Shown here: positions 1 to 8,395 of the stretch, piece by piece
Layout of the letters: every line of letters starts with the position of its first letter
Position numbering within the stretch: the stretch's first letter is position 1
From: Brevibacterium antiquum CNRZ 918
GTDB lineage: Bacteria > Actinomycetota > Actinomycetes > Actinomycetales > Brevibacteriaceae
Assembly (NCBI RefSeq): GCF_900169145.1
Contig: NZ_FXZD01000011.1
Coordinates: forward strand, 1 to 64,000
Reading direction: 5' to 3'
DNA length: 64,000 nt
The notes under the pieces: model-generated
Databases searched by the model: none
What the model was told of the DNA's origin: nothing
What the model saw: the letters and a program-made list of their open reading frames with translations, nothing else
Translations under genes and position numbers: made by a program

Positions 1-396
1 CAGACCACAGCCGAGTCCGTCATTGCCCAGTACAAGCAAGTCGCTGAGAGTCTGCGGGCGTCGTTTCCCGCCATCGCCGACATGCTCGATGCTGCGCTAC
101 CGGACTTGACGGCGTTCGCGTCTATGCCGCGGGAGCATTGGCAGAAGATCTGGTCGAATAACCCGATCGAGCGGTTGAACCGGGAGATCAAACGCCGTGC
201 TGATGTCGTTCAGATCTTTCCGAACCGGGAGTCGGTGACTCGGTTGATCGGGGCCGTGTTGCAGGAACAGCACGAGGAATGGCAGTACGGTGAGCGACGC
301 TATTTGTCGGAGATCTCGATGCGCAAACTCGTGACGGTGTTGCATGGGCAGACCGAGGTCGACCCGGTCGGGGTGGTGATGCCGCTGACCGCGTGA
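1..396 (+). CDS. IS256-family transposase, C-terminal part (5' end outside window)
   Basis: The reading frame is open from base 1, so this is the 3' part of a gene that begins to the left. The protein ends with the Mutator/IS256 signature around 'NNPIERLNREIKRR', which carries the last catalytic Glu of the DDE triad, followed by a typical C-terminal tail. IS256-family enzymes are about 400 residues, so roughly a third is visible. The stop is followed by about 75 bases ending in 'GGGACTTGACC', which looks like the element's terminal inverted repeat. Family assignment is firm. Whether the whole copy is intact cannot be judged here. Confidence 0.85.
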   Translation, partial: QTTAESVIAQYKQVAESLRASFPAIADMLDAALPDLTAFASMPREHWQKIWSNNPIERLNREIKRRADVVQIFPNRESVTRLIGAVLQEQHEEWQYGERRYLSEISMRKLVTVLHGQTEVDPVGVVMPLTA

Positions 397-470
397 TTCG
401 TAGCCCGACCCCGCTGCTTAATACCAAGTTAAAGGAACTACCGAAGAACACCACGAAAAGGGACTTGACC
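1..470 (+). mobile_element. IS256-family element, right end
   Basis: This comprises the transposase 3' end plus the downstream terminal region (397-470). The boundary at about 470 is inferred because IS3 coding sequence resumes in frame from about 473, directly after 'GACTTGACC'. The left end lies outside the window, so the target duplication cannot be checked. Confidence 0.6.
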
Positions 471-472
471 AT

Positions 473-931
473 GGGTGCTCACGTCGAGTGCTTGGTTGGG
501 CGATGGATTCCAGGCAGGATTCCGACCTCGTCGAGCGGGCGTTGAGGATGGCTCATACGCTGCGCGAAATGGTTCCAGGTGACGTCATTTTTCATGCCGA
601 CAAAGGAGCGCAGTACACGTCGGCGCAGTTGCATCAGGCGTCTATCGAGCTGGGGCTCAAGCAGTCTGTTGGGCGGACTGGAGTGTGTTGGGATAACGCG
701 ATGTCGGAGTCGTTCTGGTCGTCATTGAAGACTGAGTTCTTCGAGCGGCGAGTCTGGCAGACTCGGGCTGAGGTGATGCGGGAAGTCGCTCGGTGGATCG
801 AGGTGGTCTATAACCGGCGGAGGTTGCACTCGGCGTTGGGGATGGTTCCGCCGGTGGAGTTTGAGGAGAAGTTCCGGGCTGGCCAGAGTGCTGGTCCGGT
901 TCAGGAGGAAGCGTCTACGCAGGCTGCGTGA
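473..931 (+). pseudogene. IS3-family transposase OrfB, N-terminally truncated
   Basis: The protein has the second half of an IS3/IS150-type integrase core: 'HADKGAQYTS' (second catalytic Asp), 'DNAMSESFWSSLKTE' (catalytic Glu) and the end motif 'YNRRRLHSALG'. The first catalytic Asp and the HTH are missing. The frame reads back through a GTG at 488 to about 473 ('CSRRVLGWAMDS'), where IS256 sequence begins, so the gene was cut by the IS256 element rather than starting here. A functional protein is not expected. The missing 5' half may lie to the left of the IS256 copy, outside the window. Confidence 0.75.
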
Positions 932-968
932 CGTGGTTCACGTGTCCACGACTTGCGGGGAAGCTCAC

Positions 969-1822
969 GCGGTTGAGTCGGTGGCGTTTAGTCTTACCCG
1001 ACGATGCTGGGATTGGGCAGACCCCGGCCAGTGCTGCGAACGCGGCTTCTGAACGTAGCCGATCAGGGTTGTCCCCGGCGGTGATCAACAGTTGCGCGAT
1101 GGTATCTCGGCCGCAGCCGAAGACCCTCATCAGGTCGGGGCGTGGTCGTCTAGTAGTCGCTGCAGGTGCCCAGCCAAGTCCTCTATCTGCCCGGTCAGTG
1201 CTTGCCAGCGCCTGGCCAGCAGCCGCAGGCTGTAGGCCGTGGCTTCGGCGGCGGTGACCGGTGTCGGTGTGGGTCGCGATGCCGCCAGTGCTGCAATCAG
1301 TTTGGGGGTCGACATGCCCTTGTAACGCGTACGTAGATCCTCTGGGGCTGTGATCAGCATCCCCTTAATCTGATTGATCGTCGCAGTCCGGGCCTGTAGC
1401 GCCGAGGACCTTGAGGTCCGTAGTACTCGTAGCGACTCCACCAGCCCGTCCCCACCCTTGGGCGCCGCGCTGACTCGGCCACCCAGCACAGCTTCAGCGG
1501 CGGAATAAGCATCGAAGGGATCGCTCTTGCCGTGGAGTCGCCGGTCGAACCGGTTAGGTCGATTCACCTCGAACACTGTGATGCCTGCCTCCCGCACAAC
1601 TCGGGTGACCGCGGCTCCATAGGAGCCGGTGCATTCGATGCCCACGCTGACCAATCCAGGCCAGGAACCCAAGAACCGCAATGCTGCCTGGTATCCAGTC
1701 ACGGTAGTCGGTATTTGGGCATCAGCCAGCCGGCGTCCGGCTTGGTCGATCACCGCGAGGTGATGTGTGTCCGCGTGCGTGTCGATCCCGCCGTAGACCT
1801 TAACCTGCTCATCGTTCATCAT
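969..1822 (-). pseudogene. IS110-family transposase, frameshifted and 3'-truncated
   Basis: From the ATG at 1822 the first 230 codons encode an IS110-type DEDD transposase N-terminus: 'YGGIDTHADTHHLAVID', 'GIECTGSYG' and 'GKSDPFDAYSAAEAV' supply the acidic RuvC-like residues. The frame then hits a stop at 1130-1132. The continuation lies one frame away, from 'MRVFGCGRDTIAQLL' to 'SSGKTKRHRLNR', which is the Tnp_20 (IS116/IS110/IS902) C-terminal domain. A single lost C in the 'HAPD/LMRV' region would explain the shift. Homology stops at about 969, where IS3 right-end-like sequence begins. Inactive as read. Confidence 0.8.
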
Positions 1823-2090
1823 GGGAACTGCGCCTCTTCTTTTCGAGTTCTCGGGTGCGCAGCTCAGCCGGCGTCAGTCAGTTCACTATCGGGGACACGC
1901 CAGACTCCTATCAGGACATGACGGCCTGCTGGGCTGCACTTATTACAGTGAGCCGAGCCAGTCGACACGTCGTAAACAGGACAACCCCCAGACAGCGGGG
2001 TGTCAGAAGAGCCATGAGTCAGACCCGACCACAAGACCATCATCGATCCGTTTGGTAGAGACCGCCACATCCTTCGAGAAGTCAGACTAA
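1823..2090 (-). ncRNA. IS110 left-end non-coding region; candidate bridge-RNA locus
   Basis: About 270 bases upstream of the IS110 start contain no convincing ORF. They have structured-looking segments such as 'CACCCCGCTGTCTGGGGGTTGT' split around 1984-2003 and a conserved-looking stretch near 1905-1935. In IS110-group elements the region between the left end and the transposase encodes the bridge RNA that specifies target and donor DNA. I infer this role from position only. The outer boundary is approximate because the family lacks clear inverted repeats. Confidence 0.3.
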
Positions 2091-2294
2091 CTAGTCCACA
2101 AAATCTATAGTGAAGAGCCGTTTTTTCATGTGGAACTCATGCTTGAGACTGGTTACGTTAGGTGCAAAGGTGAAAATTGCACAGCGTACGCGGAGTGCCA
2201 GCATTGTTTCTCGTCGCGTTGTCGATGTATTGAATTTTAATCAATACGCGCGCCACAGATTGCAATGCGGTGGGCAATCTATAGCCCTCCTATG
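2091..2294. other. AT-rich gap with an inverted repeat
   Basis: No gene is seen. The stretch is clearly more AT-rich than its surroundings. It contains an inverted repeat, GTATTGA (2227-2233) and TCAATAC (2241-2247), around the centre ATTTTAA, just downstream of the minus-strand gene ending at 2295. The stem is too AT-rich for a convincing intrinsic terminator, and an operator or a relic of an inserted element is equally possible. Confidence 0.4.
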
Positions 2295-3596
2295 TCACTC
2301 TGTTGATTCGGCGTTTGTGCTCGTGTCATGGAAGCCGACGAGATCCGATTCTCGGTGGGCAATCAGATCCGAAATTGCTGCAGTGAACAGTTTCGTTGAG
2401 GTGCCCCTGCTGCCTTCCCCGAAGTAGAAGGTGCGCAGAAGCTGCCGAGCATCCGCTTTTTCATCTTTGTTCAAAGCTCGTTCGAACATGTCGAAAGCGT
2501 GCTTGACCGTCGTCGAATCGATGACCGGGGTTGCTCGGCTGATCGGAGCTTCCTCGTTCAGAATCGATTCGTCGTTTCGCCGATCGGTGAGAACGAGAGG
2601 TTTTTGCGGGCACAGATAGAGGAAGTCGAGCCCGACACTCGAGACATCTGTGATGAGCATATCGACGGCATCGAACATTGCAAGGATGTCGCCCTGCATC
2701 AGGACCTGATGCGGTTCAGCTGCTACGTCGATGCGTTGATTCGCCTCCTCGAGCAAATCGAGAATGCGAGTGTTGGCCGCCTGCATCTGAGTGTCTTTCG
2801 ACGACTCGACGCGGGGATGTGGTTTGTAGATCACCCGTGTGTTCGGCAGCGCAAGTGCGGATTCGATGATCTGAGGTCCGTAGACATCAACCGATGTGTA
2901 GTTGTTGGAGTCGTTCTCGCCCTCCCAAGTGGGCGCGTACATGATCGTTCGGGCTGAAGTGGGTTCGAGCTCCAACGGTCGAATGATGTCGAGCTGAGGC
3001 CGTCCTACCTTGATCAGTGCTCTTTCGTCAAAGTCCAAGAGCGCTTTCCGGTGCCGTTCGATGGCGGCATCGCCGGCTACGAAGACTTTGTCGTACGACT
3101 TCGCCTGATTCGAAACCATGCTCAGTTTGTCGGATTCTCCATGATTGACATGAACATGCACCATCGGCGCATATCCGAGCGACTGGAAATTCGTCATCCC
3201 GTTATTGACATAGAGGGCAAGCTTGAAACTGTTCGCATGGTAAAAGGTATGCAGGGGATCGAACTTGCGTTTGAGTACAAGCGGAAGGTGTGTGACTTCG
3301 ATGGCTTCAAGCAATGCCGAGGGCTTGCGGAGAACGATCGCCACCTTGTGGTGCCGATCAAGTTCTTCGAGGACAGGTATCCACTGTTCCAACTGGTAGA
3401 ACTTGGACCGAGTGTCTCCGAAATAGACGACGACTTCTGCTTTGACGTAACTTCCGTCGTACTCTGCTTCGAGTCGGTCCCAGCGCTCTGATCCGCGTAT
3501 CCACCTGCTGGTGTTCTTCCACGCAGACGATCTCACGGCTGCCAGAGCCGTGTTGCGAATCAGGTTCTTCAAGGTGGGCCTTTCGATGATGGTCAT
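2295..3596 (-). CDS. CDP-glycerol glycerophosphotransferase-family protein (TagF-like)
   Basis: A 433-residue protein with the signatures of the Glyphos_transf family: 'VNHGESDK' near residues 150-157, 'YAPTWEGEND' at 220-229, 'YKPHPR' at 257-262 and 'TDVSSVGLDFLY' at 316-327. The two His-containing motifs are the usual catalytic/substrate positions. Family members polymerise or transfer glycerol-phosphate or other polyol-phosphate units from CDP donors in teichoic-acid-like polymers at the membrane. There is no TM segment and the N-terminus is basic. A -10-like TAGAAT lies about 40 bases upstream. It sits 134 bases after the Stealth gene on the same strand, which fits one wall-polymer module. 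The exact acceptor is unknown. Confidence 0.8.
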   Translation of the reverse strand: MTIIERPTLKNLIRNTALAAVRSSAWKNTSRWIRGSERWDRLEAEYDGSYVKAEVVVYFGDTRSKFYQLEQWIPVLEELDRHHKVAIVLRKPSALLEAIEVTHLPLVLKRKFDPLHTFYHANSFKLALYVNNGMTNFQSLGYAPMVHVHVNHGESDKLSMVSNQAKSYDKVFVAGDAAIERHRKALLDFDERALIKVGRPQLDIIRPLELEPTSARTIMYAPTWEGENDSNNYTSVDVYGPQIIESALALPNTRVIYKPHPRVESSKDTQMQAANTRILDLLEEANQRIDVAAEPHQVLMQGDILAMFDAVDMLITDVSSVGLDFLYLCPQKPLVLTDRRNDESILNEEAPISRATPVIDSTTVKHAFDMFERALNKDEKADARQLLRTFYFGEGSRGTSTKLFTAAISDLIAHRESDLVGFHDTSTNAESTE

Positions 3597-3730
3597 TCGG
3601 TGAGCAGCTGCTCCAGGCAGTCGGTATCACTTGTCATTCTATCCGGACATGACTGAACGGAGCGTGAGCGATGGGCGCAGGGTTTAGCGTCATGGTCAAG
3701 TTTTACAGGCGGTGCCGCCGAAGTCTTAAC

Positions 3731-5404
3731 CTAGACCTCGAAGGAGCTTTTGCATGGGAAATACGACTCCAGAAAATGAGCGACCTCATCATCGGGGAGG
3801 GGCTCCACATCATCCATCGGTGCGTCATTGAGGCACATCGTTGACCGGTCCCTCAGCCGCAGTGTGTCTCGCATGATCCACCGATGGCTCTGATCTCGGA
3901 TGTTGATGTACCGGTAGCTGATCGAAGTCGCCACGGCTTTCCCGACGATCTGCGCGTAATAATGATGCAGCTGATCGGAGACGATGTCATTGTGATGCCG
4001 GAAGCGGCTCGACCATGTGCGTTCGAAAGCATCGTGGAATCTGTCTTCCATTTCGAACTGGACGCTTTTGAGCATGGGATACGGTGTGTGCTTGATCGCC
4101 CGTGTCACAGTGACTCCGAATTCGGATTCGAGCAGACTACGGATATTCCGGGTCAGATTGAAGTGCGGACCGTCTTCGGCTGTGGGTGCGCCGAAAGGGC
4201 GGTGATTCCTCGACGGAAAGACTTTGGCCAGCCCGGTGGGCAGGAAGAAGTCCTGAGGGCGAACCGGCTTTCCCAGCATCACATCGTCATTGAGGTAGAC
4301 GTAGTGCTCGCTGAGGTCGGGGATGTGATGGAGTCGCGAGATGATCGAATTGCTATTGAACGTCGGCAGGTGGTCGGCAGCGTCGTAGATATCGCTGTGG
4401 CTGATCATCCGAAGCTTTGGATGATCCAGATTGAGCCATGATGGAACCTGTCCGGACGTGACGATGTAGATGCGACGGAACCAGGGGGCGAAGTACTCCA
4501 CCGAACGCAGGGAGTATTTCAGCTCGTCTTTGGATTCGAAGCGGGCCTCATGATTCGCTTCGGGATGGTATTCGCTGCCAGACAGGTGAGCCTCGAGTCT
4601 GCGTTTGGACTCGATCCACTCGGGGTCTGCGCCATCGACCCAGGTGTAGACGGCGTCGATCGGGAACGTGATGTCTTCAAGCATGGTTCGGTTGAGCACT
4701 GAAGGGACACGGCACGATCTCCCTGCCTCGGTGCTTGCCGATTGGAGTGTGAACTCGTCTTCGGACATCAACTTCGCCGCCCGGTTCTCCGTGGGCGCCT
4801 CGATGATCACTCGCGACTCCGTGGCGGTCTTCGTCCAGAACTCGATCGTGCATCCGTACCGAAATCCGAACGCCCAGTTGGTGTCCCTGACCTTCTTCGG
4901 AGATACAACGGTGATGATTCGGACGTCAGGATCTTCGCAGAGGCCTTTCACTTCTGCGAGGGCGACCGCAGTCGACTGTTGTGACTTGACGTAGGCGGGA
5001 GTCGAAGCGCTGGGGAACATCAGAGCCGACGCGACCAGAGCCTTCGACTCGTCTCGGACGCCGATGCGATATCCGTGACCGGAATAGTCCTCGACCAGCC
5101 ACCACTCGATGTCTCGTGCGTCGAAAGCGTCGGCAACGAAGTCGAAATTCTTCTGCGCAGCCTGCGGCGGCGACATCGTGTCGACGAGTTCGTGGAGGAG
5201 GTCTCCATGTCGACCGATCTCCTCGGTGAGAGCGAACCCGTTCTTCTCCGACCGCCGCCTCTGCATTTGGCCTCGGCGTCGGTTCACTGTCCTGAGGGCC
5301 TTGAGACCCGACCGACGCAGTCTGAGATATCTCTGCTCTCCCGATGCTCTGATGATCACCGGTTTGGCCAGGCCCACGAGGGTTGCGCCCAGTCCGTTTC
5401 GCAT
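3731..5404 (-). CDS. Stealth-family hexose-1-phosphate transferase (capsule phosphotransferase)
   Basis: A 557-residue protein with the conserved Stealth regions: CR1 'AVYTWVDGADPEW' (251-263), CR2 with 'ESKDELKYSLRSVEYF' and 'YVYLNDDVMLGKP' (288-380), CR3 around 'HTPYPMLKS', and a CR4-like C-terminus. Stealth enzymes move sugar-1-phosphate from a nucleotide sugar, making phosphodiester-linked capsule or wall polysaccharides; GlcNAc-1-phosphotransferase is the animal relative. The first 240 residues form a basic and poorly conserved domain shared in general layout with the neighbour at 5431-7131. The ATG at 5404 has AGGA four bases upstream. The two paralogues are separated by only 26 bases, so they are probably co-transcribed. 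Confidence 0.85.
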   Translation of the reverse strand: MRNGLGATLVGLAKPVIIRASGEQRYLRLRRSGLKALRTVNRRRGQMQRRRSEKNGFALTEEIGRHGDLLHELVDTMSPPQAAQKNFDFVADAFDARDIEWWLVEDYSGHGYRIGVRDESKALVASALMFPSASTPAYVKSQQSTAVALAEVKGLCEDPDVRIITVVSPKKVRDTNWAFGFRYGCTIEFWTKTATESRVIIEAPTENRAAKLMSEDEFTLQSASTEAGRSCRVPSVLNRTMLEDITFPIDAVYTWVDGADPEWIESKRRLEAHLSGSEYHPEANHEARFESKDELKYSLRSVEYFAPWFRRIYIVTSGQVPSWLNLDHPKLRMISHSDIYDAADHLPTFNSNSIISRLHHIPDLSEHYVYLNDDVMLGKPVRPQDFFLPTGLAKVFPSRNHRPFGAPTAEDGPHFNLTRNIRSLLESEFGVTVTRAIKHTPYPMLKSVQFEMEDRFHDAFERTWSSRFRHHNDIVSDQLHHYYAQIVGKAVATSISYRYINIRDQSHRWIMRDTLRLRDRSTMCLNDAPMDDVEPLPDDEVAHFLESYFPCKSSFEV

Positions 5405-5430
5405 AGTGTCCTACTTTCTTCCGAATTGCA

Positions 5431-7131
5431 TCAGACCACGTCGACCGCAGTCCGGTCTCGGCTTCCGGTGCCGGCCAGCTGAGAGCTGCGATCAGGCGAA
5501 GGCAGTTCGAAGCTCGAGGGAACAGGGAATCGGTCATCGAAGAAGCTCCGCACTGCCGTCTCGATCGAGGCTTGCTTCTCCTGCGGAATATACGTCTCAT
5601 TGAGGCAGCAGACATCGAGATCGGTTCGCCGGGCAATCCTTCCGAGCTGTAGTTCCAAATCCTCCCGAGACAGATCTACGAACTGGTACCCGATGTCGCC
5701 CTCGACGGACTTGCCCCGCGCATACGCATCGAAATGATGCAGCGATGAGGGGATGGAGAAATCGATGGGGGAGCGGAACGGAGAGGCCGCCACCTGAGCG
5801 AACAGGGCAGGCTCCTCTCGCTCCATGGCCTCGAGGACGGGTCGCAGCTGCGCGTGCGGCGTGTGCTTGAACCGATGCGTCACGGTTCGTCCGTACTTGT
5901 CGAGCAGATAGTCGCGTCCTTGCTTCGCCGCCGAGATGATCGGCAGATCACGTGGCGACCATCCGTCAATGTCCAACGGAACGACCGAGGGAAAGTGCTT
6001 CGCCAAACCGCTGCCGGTGTAGAAGAGTTCCGGATCGGAGGGGCGAAGGAAGAAGCAGTCGTCATTGAGGTACAGATACCGATCACTCAGGCCCGCGATG
6101 TGATGGAGCTGGGACTCGATCGCGTGAGAGTTGAAGACCGGCAGGACGGTGGGGTCGGTGAAGATGTCACGGTGGTCGACAACCGTGAGCTGCGGGTGAC
6201 TGACGTTCAGCCACGGAGGAACCTGGTCGTCGGTGACGATGAAGATGTGCCGTGCCCACGACGCGTAGTATTCCAGCGACCGCAGTGAATATTTCAGCTC
6301 GTCCCTGTTGGTGAACCGTGAATCAGCCAGCGCGCTGGGCTCGGTGAAGTTGAGGTCGACCTGTCCGCGTGCGTTTCGCATCCTGCGCAGCCATGCGGGA
6401 TCCGCACCGTCCACCCAGGTATAGACGATGTCGACCGGCTCATGCAGCACCTTCAGGTGCGGAGCGGGCAGGCGCAGCAGCGAGCCATTGGTGAGCGCAT
6501 GCTGCCAGACGGCGGGTTCGATGTAGTCGAGCGACAGATCATGCCCGGTGAGTTTGCGACGCAGAGTGCCGGGAAGATGGACCGCACCATCCGCGCGCGG
6601 GACGTCTGGTTCGAGCCTGTCCCAGAACTCAACGGTCACTGCTTCTCTCGGAGTGCTCAGCTCTCTGCCGTTGAACGCGACGCAGTGACGCAGGCACCGG
6701 GCGGCGGCGATCCTGCTCGGGTCCTTCTCCCCCTGCCCGGGGCTGACCGAGACTCCAGCAGAGTCGAGCAGCTTCAGGCTCCATGACTCCTCGGCATTCG
6801 GGGCGAGTAGTCCACGAGCGATCGCAGACAGCGCCGCCTCGGTCTGAGCGGCGGGAACGACGACGAATGGGGTGAAGGCACTTGGCTCCGGCAGCTCGAC
6901 GAAGTCGACCTCGAACTGCTCCAAGGCGCGGCGCACATCTGCCAAGCTGGACGCCTGTGCAGAACGGGCGTCGTAGACATCATTGATGCGGTGCGCGGGT
7001 CGAATAGGGCGGGTGTTGATCGATCGCTGCCAGGCAAGTTCGCCGTGGCGCAGTTTCGAAATCCGGAGCTTGAGCTTCGGTGTCAGTCGCCTCGCAATTG
7101 CAGAGCGTGCTGCTTTCGGTGAGAGCCACAA
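5431..7131 (-). CDS. Second Stealth-family hexose-1-phosphate transferase (TTG start)
   Basis: The protein has the Stealth signatures: 'IVYTWVDGADPAW' (about 235-247), 'NRDELKYSLRSLEYY', 'YLYLNDDCFF' (about 350-360) and 'HTPHAQLRPVLEAMER'. I choose TTG at 7131 because GAGGAGGAA lies 6-7 bases upstream and the next residues ('WLSPKAARSAIARRL') resemble a basic N-terminus. The longer frame to 7296 would overlap the divergent regulator and adds atypical residues. This gives 567 residues, close to the paralogue's 557. It is the first gene of a minus-strand run with the other Stealth gene and the TagF-like gene. Two different phosphotransferases suggest a repeat unit with two phosphodiester linkages, or two polymers. 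Confidence 0.8.
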   Translation of the reverse strand: MWLSPKAARSAIARRLTPKLKLRISKLRHGELAWQRSINTRPIRPAHRINDVYDARSAQASSLADVRRALEQFEVDFVELPEPSAFTPFVVVPAAQTEAALSAIARGLLAPNAEESWSLKLLDSAGVSVSPGQGEKDPSRIAAARCLRHCVAFNGRELSTPREAVTVEFWDRLEPDVPRADGAVHLPGTLRRKLTGHDLSLDYIEPAVWQHALTNGSLLRLPAPHLKVLHEPVDIVYTWVDGADPAWLRRMRNARGQVDLNFTEPSALADSRFTNRDELKYSLRSLEYYASWARHIFIVTDDQVPPWLNVSHPQLTVVDHRDIFTDPTVLPVFNSHAIESQLHHIAGLSDRYLYLNDDCFFLRPSDPELFYTGSGLAKHFPSVVPLDIDGWSPRDLPIISAAKQGRDYLLDKYGRTVTHRFKHTPHAQLRPVLEAMEREEPALFAQVAASPFRSPIDFSIPSSLHHFDAYARGKSVEGDIGYQFVDLSREDLELQLGRIARRTDLDVCCLNETYIPQEKQASIETAVRSFFDDRFPVPSSFELPSPDRSSQLAGTGSRDRTAVDVV

Positions 7132-7330
7132 GGTGACTTCCTCCTCAAAGTGCGGACAAACCAGCAATTGCAACGCTGCAGTCGTGGTCCTGTTGCCTCG
7201 GAGTCTATCCTCGGCGAGGGCAGATGATCGCCGCAACGCACCGAAGTTCATCAATAGCTGTGCCCGCGAACCGCGCATCGATCCGGAATGACGCACTGTT
7301 GCGAAAAACTACTCAAAACCCAAGTAACTC

Positions 7331-7359
7331 TTGCCAAAATCGCAACTCCTGTGGATACT
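7331..7359 (+). promoter_or_regulatory. Promoter of the XRE-TetR regulator, predicting a leaderless mRNA
   Basis: TTGCCA (7331-7336) and GATACT (7354-7359) are separated by 17 bases, matching a housekeeping sigma promoter. The predicted start point, about 7 bases downstream, falls on the in-frame GTG at 7366, so the transcript would begin at the start codon. Confidence 0.5.
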
Positions 7360-7365
7360 GAGGAA

Positions 7366-8331
7366 GTGGGCGAGGCGAGCGAAGGTGCAGACAGCAGTCA
7401 ATTGTCCCTGGCCAACCGCGTCCGCGACGCGATCCGGGCCGCTGGGATCAACCACAGCGAAGTCGCCCGCAATATCGGTATCGAACCGAGCAAACTCTCA
7501 AAATCACTGGCCGGAACACGGAAGTTCCGCGTCGAGGAGATCTCCTCCATCGCGGCCCTGACAAACGTCACCACGGACTGGCTCACGACCGGACGGTCGG
7601 TGGGGCCGCCTCGGCGCCGGGTTGTTTCGCACTTTCTGCCCCAACCGACGGACGATCCCGCAGCAGCCGGCATCCGATCGGATCTCCTGGGGGATATCGG
7701 ATCCCTGCCGGATCCGGCCGATCGCCCAGCGTCGGCCTGGATGTCGAAAGGCACCCGTAACCGACAGAAGATCATCGCCGCCGCGTGGGAGCTCTACGCC
7801 GACCGCGGCATCGACAACGTCCGCACTGAAGACGTCGCGAACGCGTGCGGGCTCAGCGCCTCGGCGATCAACTACCACTTCCGGACGAAGACCCAGCTGC
7901 TTCAGGCCGCCCTGCGGCACTCTCTCGACATCATCGCCGGCGCCCGTGACCTCCACGATCCTGCGGATCCCGTCGCTGCCCTGCGCCACTTCGCCCGCAT
8001 CTACGCCGGCGTCGACGACAAGGTCCGCCGTGTGTGGTCGATCTGGATCCAGAGCTGGGCTCGTGCTGCCGCCGACGAGCACACCCGCCTCAACCTCACC
8101 GCCGTCTACACCGAATGGCTGGACATGATCACCGGGGTCATCCTCGCCGGCCAACGCCGGGGAACGATCCGCATGGGCAACACCGTGCTCATGGTCAAGT
8201 CCCTGTCCATCTTCATCGACGGCCTGGGCGTGGCCCGCAGCACCCGCCAGATGGCGGTGACCGACGACGAAGCGCTGCGCATGCTCGAGGACTACCTCGT
8301 CGCCCACATCCTCACCCCCGTAGGAACCTGA
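7366..8331 (+). CDS. XRE-TetR fusion transcriptional regulator
   Basis: Two DNA-binding modules are joined in one chain. Residues about 14-76 are a Cro/CI-type HTH ('HSEVARNIGIEPSKLSKSLA'). Residues about 127-185 are a TetR HTH ('TRNRQKIIAAAWELYADRG', 'LSASAINYHFRTKTQLL'), followed by a helical ligand-binding C-terminus. I place the start at GTG 7366 because a -35/-10 pair predicts transcription from that base. A longer frame to ATG 7288 adds residues without any family resemblance and lacks a ribosome site. It lies 60 bases upstream of a peptide ABC transporter operon on the same strand, so it probably senses an imported compound and controls that operon, and perhaps the Ntn hydrolase at 13717. 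A fused XRE-TetR protein is unusual. Confidence 0.75.
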   Translation: MGEASEGADSSQLSLANRVRDAIRAAGINHSEVARNIGIEPSKLSKSLAGTRKFRVEEISSIAALTNVTTDWLTTGRSVGPPRRRVVSHFLPQPTDDPAAAGIRSDLLGDIGSLPDPADRPASAWMSKGTRNRQKIIAAAWELYADRGIDNVRTEDVANACGLSASAINYHFRTKTQLLQAALRHSLDIIAGARDLHDPADPVAALRHFARIYAGVDDKVRRVWSIWIQSWARAAADEHTRLNLTAVYTEWLDMITGVILAGQRRGTIRMGNTVLMVKSLSIFIDGLGVARSTRQMAVTDDEALRMLEDYLVAHILTPVGT

Positions 8332-8332
8332 C

Positions 8333-8395
8333 GTGAGCCCACCCGTTGAGACAGTCCGCCGCGAAGACCTGGAGCCGCAGGAAGAGGAAGAATGA
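8333..8395 (+). CDS. Possible 20-residue leader peptide
   Basis: A GTG-initiated mini-ORF starts one base after the regulator's stop and ends in a TGA overlapping the ATG of the transporter lipoprotein (ATGA). The peptide is very acidic at its end ('EDLEPQEEEE'). The purine-rich end codons also form the ribosome site of the next gene, so the ORF may be accidental. If translated it would couple the regulator to the transporter. Confidence 0.15.
   Translation: MSPPVETVRREDLEPQEEEE

Noticed and set aside
1821-2427. Several short plus-strand frames upstream of IS110 and the TagF-like gene
   Set aside because: No homology or ribosome sites; they lie in IS110 non-coding DNA, the AT-rich gap, and opposite the 3' end of the TagF-like gene.
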